From Deltaproteobacteria bacterium (GTDB lineage Bacteria; SAR324; JACQKK01), in assembly GCA_029879595.1 (NCBI GenBank), contig JAOUPZ010000234.1, forward strand, positions 1 through 5,081: a DNA stretch of 5,081 bases, given 5' to 3'. The notes beneath the pieces are model-generated. The model was not told the DNA's origin, searched no databases, and saw only the letters and a list, made by a program, of their open reading frames with translations. Both the position numbers and the translations under genes were made by a program. Positions within the stretch are counted from its first letter, which is position 1; the number at the start of each line of letters is the position of its first letter. This document shows positions 1 to 5,081 of the stretch, in pieces.

Positions 1-2072
1 GGCGCTGGGCTGTTGGAATCATGGCTGTTGGAATCATGGCTGTTGGAATCATGGCTGTTGGAATCATGGCTGTCAGAATCATGGCTTTCTGAATCATGAC
101 TGCCGAGTCCATGCTCGTCCAACCCATGCTCGTCCCGGGAAAAAGCCAGGGCCAGCTCACGCCGGAAGTTATCCGCGCCGGGGGTGCCCCGGGCCGAATC
201 ATCGGAAATTTCCGGCAGCTTTATCTGATCAAAATGCAGCGACTCGACGTTCTTGTCATAGAACTCCAGGACTTTCCGGGCCAGCGGGGCGGCGATCTTT
301 CCGCCGTCACTGCCGTGCTCGACCAGCACCAGCACCGAAACCCGGGGCGCCTCCGCCGGAGCATACCCCACGAATAGCGAATGGGGAAGCAGGCTTTCGT
401 CCAGATCATCCTTTTCTATGTTCCGGATCGACTTCCGGCCTACCACCTGGGAGGTGCCCGTTTTGCCGGCCACCGTGAAGTTTTTCGATCCGGCCCGGAA
501 GGCGGTGCCCTTGTTGTTAACCGCCTGCACCAGGCCTTCCCTGATGATGTTGAACACCTCCAGCTCAATCGGCAGCAGATGCGCCTTGCGGGGCAGTTCC
601 TCCTCGCCCAGCAGTGTCCGGCCCAAGGGAGAGACCACCCGGCGCAGGATGGTGGGCTGGACCTGCAAGCCTCCGTTGGCGACGGTGTTCATGTAGTTCA
701 AAAGCTGCAAGGGGGTGACCAGCACATATCCCTGGCCGATGGCCACCGAGGGGGTCTCCCCGTCATACCAGCGGTCCTTGTACACCCGTTCCTTCCATTC
801 TCTGGTCGGGATCAGCCCTGTCTTCTCGCTCTCCAGCTCCACATCGGTGAGCTGGCCAAAGCCGAACATCCGGGAGTACTCGCTGATGGAATCCACTCCC
901 AGCATCATTCCCAGCTGATAGAAAAACACGTTGCAGGACTGCTCCAGGGCTTCCCGGACCGTTACGTCCCCATGGCCCGAGCGTTTCCAGCAATGGCGGA
1001 TATCCTTTCCCACCCGGTAATAGCCGGGGCAGTTCAGGGTGGTGTCCTCGTTGATGTGTCCCGCGTGCAGGGCCGCCGCCGCGATCACCATCTTGAAGGT
1101 CGAGCCTGGGGGATACAGCCCCTGCACGGCCTTGTTTATCAGAGGCTTCTCCTCGCCCCTGGTGATGCGCCTCCAGGCCTGGTCCTGGATTCCCCCGATG
1201 AAAAGGTTGGGATCGAAGTCGGGGAAGCTGGCCATGCTGAGAATCTCCCCGGTGCGGGGCCGGGACACGATCACCACGCCGTTTTTCCCGGCCATGAGCT
1301 GGTGGACGTGGCGCTGGAGCTCCAGGTCGATGGTGAGATAAATATCGTTGCCGGGCACCGGGTTTACCGGCTTGCTCAGCACCCTCAGTTCGCGTCCCAG
1401 GTGATCCACCTCGATCTGCCGTCCTCCGTCCAGGCCGATCAGATTGGTGTTGCTGATGAGCTCCACCCCGGACTGGCCCACCACACGGCCCGAATAAAGC
1501 TGGTTAATGGGCAGGGCCTTGAGCTGTTCCTCGTTGATGATTCCCACATAGCCCACCAGATGGGAGCTGAAATAAGCCGCCGGGTAGAGGCGTTTGGGCT
1601 CCACGGCCACGGTTATCCCCGGCAGGTCATCCTGGTAGGTATCCACCAGATCGGCGGTCTTGCGGCCAATGTCCCTCAGCAGGACGATGGGCTTGAACTT
1701 TGGTCCACGGCGGTTTTCATCCAGGATATTCTCCAGGTGGGGCAGCGGTATGTCGGTGACCCGGGAAAGGTTTTCCATGGTGTTCCGGACATCCGGTGTA
1801 TCCTCCAGGATGATCTGAATATCGAAGGCGGGCCGGTTATAGGCCAGGATCTTCCCCTCGCGGTCGTAGATTATTCCCCGCGGGGCGGCCTGGGGCACGA
1901 CCCTGATTCTGTTGCCGCGCGAAACTTCCTCGTAGTAACTGCCCTGCATGATCTGAAGCTGCCACAGCCGGAACACCCATACCAGGAACACCAGTCCCAC
2001 CAGGGCCACTATGATAAGCAGCCGGCCCCTGAACAGCTGGGTTTCCTCCGTGGTTACGGGCGAATATTTCAT
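1..2072 (-). CDS. mrdA: Penicillin-binding protein 2 (class B transpeptidase), C-terminus cut by window edge
   Basis: This is the elongation-specific DD-transpeptidase that crosslinks new peptidoglycan in the periplasm as RodA's partner. Translation from the ATG at 2072 stays open for 690 codons to the window edge, so the stop lies outside. A short cytoplasmic tail precedes one membrane anchor (about residues 18-36). The class B dimerisation motif PRGIIYDR is at 64-71, and the transpeptidase domain follows from about 265 to 605. All three active-site motifs are intact: S324-T-F-K327 with nucleophile Ser324, S379-C-N381, and K537-T-G539. A GQG motif near 446 is also typical. These positions lie within about 8 residues of those I recall for E. 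coli PBP2 (Ser330). An AAGGA ribosome site stands 7 nt before the ATG, and mreD ends 19 bp upstream. The odd part is the tail: E. coli PBP2 ends about 88 residues after KTG, but this one runs at least 150, ending in His-rich pentapeptide repeats. Confidence 0.96.
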   Translation of the reverse strand, partial: MKYSPVTTEETQLFRGRLLIIVALVGLVFLVWVFRLWQLQIMQGSYYEEVSRGNRIRVVPQAAPRGIIYDREGKILAYNRPAFDIQIILEDTPDVRNTMENLSRVTDIPLPHLENILDENRRGPKFKPIVLLRDIGRKTADLVDTYQDDLPGITVAVEPKRLYPAAYFSSHLVGYVGIINEEQLKALPINQLYSGRVVGQSGVELISNTNLIGLDGGRQIEVDHLGRELRVLSKPVNPVPGNDIYLTIDLELQRHVHQLMAGKNGVVIVSRPRTGEILSMASFPDFDPNLFIGGIQDQAWRRITRGEEKPLINKAVQGLYPPGSTFKMVIAAAALHAGHINEDTTLNCPGYYRVGKDIRHCWKRSGHGDVTVREALEQSCNVFFYQLGMMLGVDSISEYSRMFGFGQLTDVELESEKTGLIPTREWKERVYKDRWYDGETPSVAIGQGYVLVTPLQLLNYMNTVANGGLQVQPTILRRVVSPLGRTLLGEEELPRKAHLLPIELEVFNIIREGLVQAVNNKGTAFRAGSKNFTVAGKTGTSQVVGRKSIRNIEKDDLDESLLPHSLFVGYAPAEAPRVSVLVLVEHGSDGGKIAAPLARKVLEFYDKNVESLHFDQIKLPEISDDSARGTPGADNFRRELALAFSRDEHGLDEHGLGSHDSESHDSDSHDSNSHDSNSHDSNSHDSNSPA
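9..128 (-). repeat. In-frame 15-bp tandem repeat encoding His-rich pentapeptides in the PBP2 tail
   Basis: Eight consecutive 15-bp units run from 9 to 128. On the plus strand the four at 9-68 are identical (GCTGTTGGAATCATG). Those at 69-83, 84-98, 99-113 and 114-128 are progressively diverged. Read in the mrdA frame, residues 647-686 form eight pentapeptides with His always in third place: DEHGL twice, then GSHDS, ESHDS, DSHDS and NSHDS three times, followed by NSPA at the edge. Because the unit is a multiple of three, gain or loss of copies changes length without a frameshift. The identical copies lie towards the 3' end of the gene, which suggests recent expansion there. The array looks complete inside the window, but the gene continues beyond it. 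Confidence 0.95.
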
Positions 2073-2079
2073 GGCGGTT

Positions 2080-2084
2080 TCCTT
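2080..2084 (-). promoter_or_regulatory. Ribosome binding site of mrdA
   Basis: AAGGA lies 7 nt before the mrdA ATG, within the 19-bp gap after the mreD stop codon. It supports the chosen mrdA start and close translational linkage with mreD. Confidence 0.75.
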
Positions 2085-2091
2085 AATCGGT

Positions 2092-2598
2092 TTAGAACTG
2101 CACTTCAGGCTCGCTGATCTTGAAGTACTTTTCCAGGTGCTTCAGCCCGATGAACAGCGGCGGACCCAGCAGGGAGGTGTAGAGCGCCCCCGGCAGCACC
2201 CTGGTGAACAGCAGCATCCACCAGCCCAGCTCCGGATCAATATAATTCAAAATGGTCAGGGAGACGATTCCCTCCAGCAGGGCGAACATGAACACACCGG
2301 CCAGATTGAAAACAAGGTTGTTCTCATAAACCGAGGCGCCGATGTAGCGGGTGACCAGCGCCACCACAACATAGCTCATGGCGTATATGCCCAGCATGCC
2401 GTGGGAAAAGCTGTCCATGGCCAGCCCGATCAGGGCCCCGAAAACGAAAAGCCAGGGGTCCATCCAGCGCAGGCCCAGCACCACCAGCACCGCCAGCACC
2501 AGATTGGGGCGCACTCCCCCTATTCCAAGGCTCATGACCAGGGTGAGCTGCAGCCATATGGCTCCCAGTCCGGTAAGTGAGTACAAGAGAAATTTCAT
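2092..2598 (-). CDS. mreD: Rod shape-determining membrane protein MreD
   Basis: MreD is a small integral inner-membrane protein of the elongasome that binds MreC and helps regulate PBP2-RodA; it has no known enzymatic activity. The product is 168 aa, normal for the family, and almost entirely hydrophobic. It has five to six probable membrane segments, at about 4-24, 31-44, 48-62, 67-87, 95-120 and 130-150. The pattern RPNLVLAVLV (30-39) and the segment GLAMDSF-HGMLGIYAMSYV around 58-77 fit the MreD family, in which an Asp follows a Gly-rich helix. A GGTGG sequence 7 nt before the ATG is a plausible ribosome site. A five-codon frame (MVAAA) at 2612-2595 overlaps the start by ATGA, but only GG two nt ahead of it could serve as a ribosome site, so it is probably chance. 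mreC ends 66 bp upstream and mrdA starts 19 bp downstream. Confidence 0.93.
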   Translation of the reverse strand: MKFLLYSLTGLGAIWLQLTLVMSLGIGGVRPNLVLAVLVVLGLRWMDPWLFVFGALIGLAMDSFSHGMLGIYAMSYVVVALVTRYIGASVYENNLVFNLAGVFMFALLEGIVSLTILNYIDPELGWWMLLFTRVLPGALYTSLLGPPLFIGLKHLEKYFKISEPEVQF

Positions 2599-2626
2599 GC
2601 TGCCGCCACCATGGCCTTTCGCCGGG

Positions 2627-2643
2627 CCGGCCCGCCCTGCCGG
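2627..2643 (-). other. GC-rich hairpin between mreC and mreD
   Basis: CCGGC (2627-2631) and GCCGG (2639-2643) can pair around a 7-nt loop, about 20 nt after the mreC stop. They overlap a 12-bp perfect palindrome at 2623-2634. No T-run follows, so this is not an intrinsic terminator. It may affect mRNA processing or simply reflect high GC. Confidence 0.3.
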
Positions 2644-2664
2644 TCAGGCACTGCCCCAAACGGG

Positions 2665-3564
2665 TTATTCTTCAAAGAACAGGGGAAACTCCGTGTCCTT
2701 GGGATCCTTGATGATCACAAACACCCCCTCGATGCGGTTGAAGTCCACCGCGGGTTCAACCTCGGCGCTCTGGAACAGCTCATGCCGCTCCCGGGAGACG
2801 CGTTTCACCGTGCCCACCATCAGCCCCTTGGGAAAAATACCGCCCAGTCCGCTGGTTATCACCTTGTCTTCCGGTTCCACATCGGCCAGCATCCTGATGC
2901 GGCTCAGACGCAATCCATCGTCCTGCCCAAAGGCGATCCCCCTGTTCTGGGACTGCAGGCGGACATTGCCCCCCTCGCCCTGCATCACCATCCTGTCTCG
3001 GGAGCGCTGCACCAGAACGGGGAACCTGTGGCGGCGGTCTATGATCAGCTGCACCACCGACTGGGTGGCCGTCACCGACTGGATGCGGCCCACTACCCCC
3101 TGGCGCAGCACCACCGGAAAGTTGCGCTTGATGCCCGAGGTGCCACCCCGGTTGATCAGCAAAACGTGGTGCAGGTTATCCACCGACTCACCGATGACCT
3201 CCGCGAATACCTTTTTCTCGGGGCGCTCCTCCAGGAAGTTGAGCTGCTCCCTCAACAGGTCGAACTGCACGGCGCTGTTGGTGTAGTGGTTAAGCTCCTC
3301 CTGCAGGGCTTCCACCTGGGAGCGGAGCCGCTCGTTCTCCTGCTTCAGGTCCACCAGATAGACATAGTTGGAAAACATGCCGTCCAGGCTGGAGCTGATC
3401 TTGTGATAGCTGGCCTGAAAGGGGTAGGCCGCAATCTGAAACACCTCGTCGGTCCAGCGGGCGAATCCGGGCGACTTCAGCCGCACCGAAAGCACTATCA
3501 GCAGCAGCAGCAGGGTGAATATCACCGATACCAGTATGCGGTTGCGTTTTATCAGTTCAAGCAT
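2665..3564 (-). CDS. mreC: Rod shape-determining protein MreC
   Basis: MreC is a bitopic inner-membrane protein whose periplasmic part binds and activates PBP2, linking it to MreB and MreD. The 299-aa product has the expected architecture. A basic N-terminus (MLELIKRNR) precedes one membrane segment at about 9-27, a periplasmic coiled coil at about 66-113 (LKQENERLRSQVEALQEEL), and then the two-lobed beta domain from about 118 to 288. Recognisable family patterns are INRGGTSGIKRNFPVVL (137-153), GVVGRI (156-161) and VITSGLGGIFPKGLMVGTV (235-253). The length is within the normal range. The start is the ATG at 3564; no AGG-type ribosome site lies at the usual distance, which is unusual for this operon. 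mreB ends 52 bp upstream, and a stable hairpin fills much of that gap. mreD follows after 66 bp. Confidence 0.95.
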   Translation of the reverse strand: MLELIKRNRILVSVIFTLLLLLIVLSVRLKSPGFARWTDEVFQIAAYPFQASYHKISSSLDGMFSNYVYLVDLKQENERLRSQVEALQEELNHYTNSAVQFDLLREQLNFLEERPEKKVFAEVIGESVDNLHHVLLINRGGTSGIKRNFPVVLRQGVVGRIQSVTATQSVVQLIIDRRHRFPVLVQRSRDRMVMQGEGGNVRLQSQNRGIAFGQDDGLRLSRIRMLADVEPEDKVITSGLGGIFPKGLMVGTVKRVSRERHELFQSAEVEPAVDFNRIEGVFVIIKDPKDTEFPLFFEE

Positions 3565-3586
3565 GGCATAAGCTGCTGGATGAATA

Positions 3587-3615
3587 TTTCCCCGGGTACG
3601 GGAGCGCCGGGAAAA
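3587..3615 (-). other. Intercistronic hairpin right after the mreB stop
   Basis: In the minus-strand transcript, UUUUCCCGG (3615-3607) pairs with CCGGGGAAA (3595-3587) as a 9-bp stem with one G-U pair and an 11-nt loop. It begins one nt after the mreB TAA and ends 22 nt before the mreC ATG. No U-run follows, so it is not a standard intrinsic terminator. It may protect the mreB message from 3' decay or set the mreB:mreC ratio, which is inference. Confidence 0.5.
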
Positions 3616-3616
3616 C

Positions 3617-4675
3617 TTATTTGTCCTCCTCCTGCCTGGGGTCTTCCGGGTCGTGCAAAAGAGCCAGGGCTCCTCTCACGGCCGCGTTGGCCGGGTCGTC
3701 GGCAGGGTGGAATTCCATCCCCGTCCGCTCCTTCAAAAACGGCCTGAGGCCCTTCAAAAGAGCTCCTCCACCCACCAAGGTCACCCCATCCTCGGAAACA
3801 TCGGCCGCCAGTTCGGGAGGAACCTGTTCAAACACCCTTTGAATCGACAACAGCAGAGGCTCGCAGGCATCAACAAGGACGTCACGGATTTCATTATCAT
3901 CCAGGGATATCTTTTTCACAATGCCGGATGAGGTGTCCGAGCCGGTCAGCCTGAACTGCGCCGGACGCTCCTGGGGGTAAACGGAACCCAGCTCCAGCTT
4001 TATCTTCTCGGCTTCGGCGGGGCTCAGCGATATCCGGTAGCGCCTGAGGAGGTAGTCGATAATGGCCCGGTTCAGGTGGCTGCCCCCGTAGGGTTCAACC
4101 TCCAGGGCCACCTTCTCCCCTATGGAATACACCCCCAGGGCCGTGGACTCCGCTCCCATATCCACGATCATCACTCCCCGCGTCCGGTTCAGGTCCAGGC
4201 CCGCTCCCCTGGCGGCGGCCTCCAGGGAGTTTACAAGCCTCACCCGGCCCCGGCCCGTGGTTTCTCCAAGGCGCTGCCAGATTCTCCGTTCGTCGTTGTC
4301 TGCGCCGGGGGGCACCAGCAGCAGGATGTCCCGGCCGGCCAGCCTGGAGCGGACCGATTCCAGGTGGTGCCTGCGGATCAGCCCCTGCAGCAGCAGCAGG
4401 GCTCCGGAGGAATCCCGGACCGCCCCCCCGGCGATGGGCGCTATCAGCTGCGCCTGGGACGACTGCGGCGGCGGGGTCAGGGCCTGGTTTCCCACCGCCA
4501 GCAGTACTCCCTCCCCGGCGGCGGTGCTCCGCCGGCCTTTGCGCACCTTCCTGAAATCCACCAGGATGCGCGAGGCTTCGCGGAAAACGGCTCCGCCGGG
4601 GCCTTTGGCGATGGCGCAGGTGGCGCTGCCCAGTTGGGCAACCAGTGTGCTGCCGGGCCCGGCAAATCGGATCAT
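3617..4675 (-). CDS. mreB: MreB-like actin homologue with degenerate nucleotide-binding motifs
   Basis: MreB is the bacterial actin that polymerises under the inner membrane and orients the elongasome. This 352-aa product aligns with MreB over its length: LVAQLGSATCAI (11-22) in place of LGIDLGTANTLV, REASRILVD (32-40) for NEPSVVAID, APIAGGAVRD (79-88), and LVPP (120-123) at the CVPSG position. Further on come EAEKIKLELGSVYP (221-234), PPELAADV (286-293), the adenosine motif VGGGALLKGL (301-310) and TGMEFHPADDP (318-328). The phosphate-1 Asp is Gln14, the EEPMAAAIGAGL loop is NSLEAAARGAGL (149-160) and so lacks its catalytic Glu, and DIGGGTTE is DMGAESTA (172-179). ATP hydrolysis therefore looks impaired. 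The reading frame also extends upstream to a TTG at 4744 (375 aa). I prefer the ATG at 4675 because it places the first motif at the family's usual distance from the N-terminus, but its ribosome site is weak. First gene of the operon, followed by mreC. Confidence 0.88.
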   Translation of the reverse strand: MIRFAGPGSTLVAQLGSATCAIAKGPGGAVFREASRILVDFRKVRKGRRSTAAGEGVLLAVGNQALTPPPQSSQAQLIAPIAGGAVRDSSGALLLLQGLIRRHHLESVRSRLAGRDILLLVPPGADNDERRIWQRLGETTGRGRVRLVNSLEAAARGAGLDLNRTRGVMIVDMGAESTALGVYSIGEKVALEVEPYGGSHLNRAIIDYLLRRYRISLSPAEAEKIKLELGSVYPQERPAQFRLTGSDTSSGIVKKISLDDNEIRDVLVDACEPLLLSIQRVFEQVPPELAADVSEDGVTLVGGGALLKGLRPFLKERTGMEFHPADDPANAAVRGALALLHDPEDPRQEEDK

Positions 4676-4683
4676 TCTGGCAA

Positions 4684-4728
4684 TTATTCCGGCGATTGTT
4701 CTGCTCCCGCTAAAATTCCAAAAAGCAC
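4684..4728 (-). CDS. Possible 14-codon leader peptide upstream of mreB
   Basis: A GTG at 4728 preceded by AAGGGGA (4739-4733, 4-nt gap) opens a 14-codon frame, VLFGILAGAEQSPE, ending at TAA 4686-4684. That is only 8 nt before the preferred mreB ATG. This is the best ribosome-binding sequence in the area, better than that of either mreB start. Termination so close to the ATG would permit translational coupling. The first residues also resemble normal MreB N-termini (MFGFL-type), so it could instead be a frameshifted relic of the original start. Both readings are inference, and chance is possible. Confidence 0.25.
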   Translation of the reverse strand: MLFGILAGAEQSPE

Positions 4729-4760
4729 TATTTCCCCTTATCAAAGCACCCTATTCATAA

Positions 4761-4783
4761 CAAGCCAACATCTTACCGGCTTG
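4761..4783. promoter_or_regulatory. Inverted repeat in the mreB/tRNA-Phe divergent region
   Basis: CAAGCC (4761-4766) and GGCTTG (4778-4783) form 6-bp arms around 11 nt, upstream of mreB and of the tRNA promoter. It could be an operator or chance. I see no convincing sigma-70 promoter for the mre operon on the minus strand in 4745-4843: TATGAA and TAAGAT hexamers occur but lack a matching -35 element. Confidence 0.2.
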
Positions 4784-4798
4784 GTTTCTAAATCCAGC

Positions 4799-4828
4799 TT
4801 GACATGACAGGGATATGGACCTGATAAT
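4799..4828 (+). promoter_or_regulatory. Sigma-70-type promoter of tRNA-Phe
   Basis: A perfect -35 element TTGACA (4799-4804) is followed by GATAAT (4823-4828), which matches TATAAT at 5 of 6 positions with an 18-bp spacer. Transcription would start near 4835, leaving a leader of about 9 nt before the tRNA, typical for tRNA genes. Confidence 0.75.
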
Positions 4829-4843
4829 TCCTTTTTGGAACAT

Positions 4844-4916
4844 GGCGAGATAGCTCAGTTGGTAGAGCAGTGGACTGAAAATCCACGTGTCCTCAGTTCG
4901 ATTCTGAGTCTCGCCA
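4844..4916 (+). tRNA. tRNA-Phe (anticodon GAA)
   Basis: A complete cloverleaf can be folded by eye. The acceptor GGCGAGA (4844-4850) pairs with TCTCGCC (4909-4915). The D stem is GCTC/GAGC (4853-4856 and 4865-4868). The anticodon stem GTGGA/TCCAC (4870-4874 and 4882-4886) carries the loop CTGAAAA, with anticodon GAA at 4877-4879. The variable loop is 4887-4891. The T stem CTCAG/CTGAG (4892-4896 and 4904-4908) carries the loop TTCGATT. All stems pair fully. The discriminator is A4916 and the next bases are CCT, so the CCA tail is not encoded and must be added by nucleotidyltransferase. The gene is divergent from the mre operon and has its own promoter. Confidence 0.97.
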
Positions 4917-4955
4917 CCTTATCTGCCCTGCGCGTTCTTAACTGTTTCCGCAATT

Positions 4956-5010
4956 CCGGCCGCGATAAGCTGGCAGCGGGAAGCCGGTCGCGGTAAACCG
5001 GCAGCGGAAG
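4956..5010. repeat. Tandem pair of about 28-bp GC-rich repeats downstream of tRNA-Phe
   Basis: Unit 1 (4956-4983) and unit 2 (4984-5010) start CCGGC/TCGCG and share GGCAGCGG near their ends. They differ by four substitutions, all transitions, and one missing G. The arms CCGCGA (4960-4965) and TCGCGG (4988-4993), one from each unit, can also pair as a hairpin. No T-run follows on the plus strand, so this is not an obvious terminator for the tRNA. No gene is supported in 4917-5081. Confidence 0.7.
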
Positions 5011-5031
5011 CAACAGGACGGCGGGGGCATT

Positions 5032-5071
5032 GTCCGGAGTAAAAAAAACAGTCCGGAGCAAAAAAAAAACA
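5032..5071. repeat. Tandem GTCCGGAG + poly-A repeat pair
   Basis: Two adjacent units each consist of GTCCGGAG(T/C), an A-run and CA: 5032-5050 with 8 A's and 5051-5071 with 10 A's. The unit boundary and the different A-run lengths look like duplication followed by homopolymer slippage. Read on the minus strand these are T-runs. Confidence 0.75.
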
Positions 5072-5081
5072 CCGGTGAAGC
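5061..5081 (-). terminator. Possible half of an intrinsic terminator, cut by the right edge
   Basis: On the minus strand the window opens with GCTTCACCGGTG and then ten T's. This would be the descending arm and U-tract of an intrinsic terminator if GC-matching sequence lies beyond 5081. It would end a leftward gene outside the window, or act in both directions for the tRNA side. It cannot be confirmed without the flanking sequence. Confidence 0.3.

Noticed and set aside
9..128. Short-repeat array considered as a CRISPR or iteron cluster
   Set aside because: The 15-bp units are directly adjacent with no spacers and stay in frame inside mrdA, so a coding minisatellite explains them.
381..2117. 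Long open frame on the plus strand (578 codons)
   Set aside because: It lies antisense to mrdA, whose reading frame shows every expected PBP2 motif. Long antisense frames are common in GC-rich genes, and its translation is a low-complexity mix of H, G, L and Q with no family resemblance.
2324..2659. Minus-strand frame of 111 codons starting in the mreC-mreD gap
   Set aside because: It overlaps mreD in another frame and has no membrane or domain pattern, whereas the mreD frame is clearly the coding one.
2611..3747. Plus-strand open frame of 378 codons across mreC
   Set aside because: It is antisense to the clearly recognisable MreC and crosses into the mreB end. The His/Gln/Leu-rich translation matches no family.
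4076..4807. Plus-strand frames of 212-243 codons over mreB
   Set aside because: They are antisense to the MreB-like gene and composed of Pro/Gly/Arg/Ser-rich sequence typical of shadow frames.
4844..4920. tRNA-Phe as an integration site for a mobile element
   Set aside because: No repeated copy of the tRNA 3' end, no integrase and no change in gene type are visible within the window.
4855..5061. Minus-strand frame of 68 codons
   Set aside because: Its C-terminal part reads the antisense of tRNA-Phe and the rest crosses the duplicated non-coding repeats, so it is a standard false positive.

Overview
The window holds the left-pointing part of a cell-wall elongation (Rod complex) operon and, divergent from it, a tRNA gene. 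Reading leftward on the minus strand, the order is mreB-like, mreC, mreD and mrdA (penicillin-binding protein 2). The last gene is still open where the window begins. This is the classic diderm mreBCD-mrdA order, in which rodA usually follows; rodA would lie off the left edge, which is an inference. The GC-rich coding sequence, diderm-type PBP2 and absence of an encoded CCA end on the tRNA suggest a Gram-negative bacterium, possibly of the Desulfobacterota/deltaproteobacterial type. That lineage call rests on general impression and is weak.

Layout: 1-2072, mrdA, partial at its 3' end, with a tandem 15-bp repeat in frame in its C-terminal tail (9-128). 2092-2598, mreD. 2665-3564, mreC. 3617-4675, mreB-like, with a possible TTG start at 4744. 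4676-4843, divergent intergenic region with a clear sigma-70-type promoter for the tRNA. 4844-4916, tRNA-Phe(GAA) on the plus strand. 4917-5081, non-coding, with two short tandem duplications and what may be half of a terminator at the right edge. The four genes are 19 to 66 bp apart and are probably co-transcribed. Two GC-rich hairpins lie between cistrons.

How the genes work together: MreB polymers under the inner membrane orient the machinery, MreC and MreD connect it to the periplasm, and PBP2 crosslinks new peptidoglycan with RodA as glycosyltransferase. Two features depart from the standard system. The MreB-like protein has lost key residues in the phosphate-1, catalytic and phosphate-2 motifs while keeping the fold-level pattern and the adenosine motif, so it looks like a pseudo-ATPase or a very divergent MreB. 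PBP2 carries a C-terminal extension made of at least eight pentapeptides with a histidine every fifth residue, which is unusual for this family. Everything else looks like an ordinary elongasome operon.
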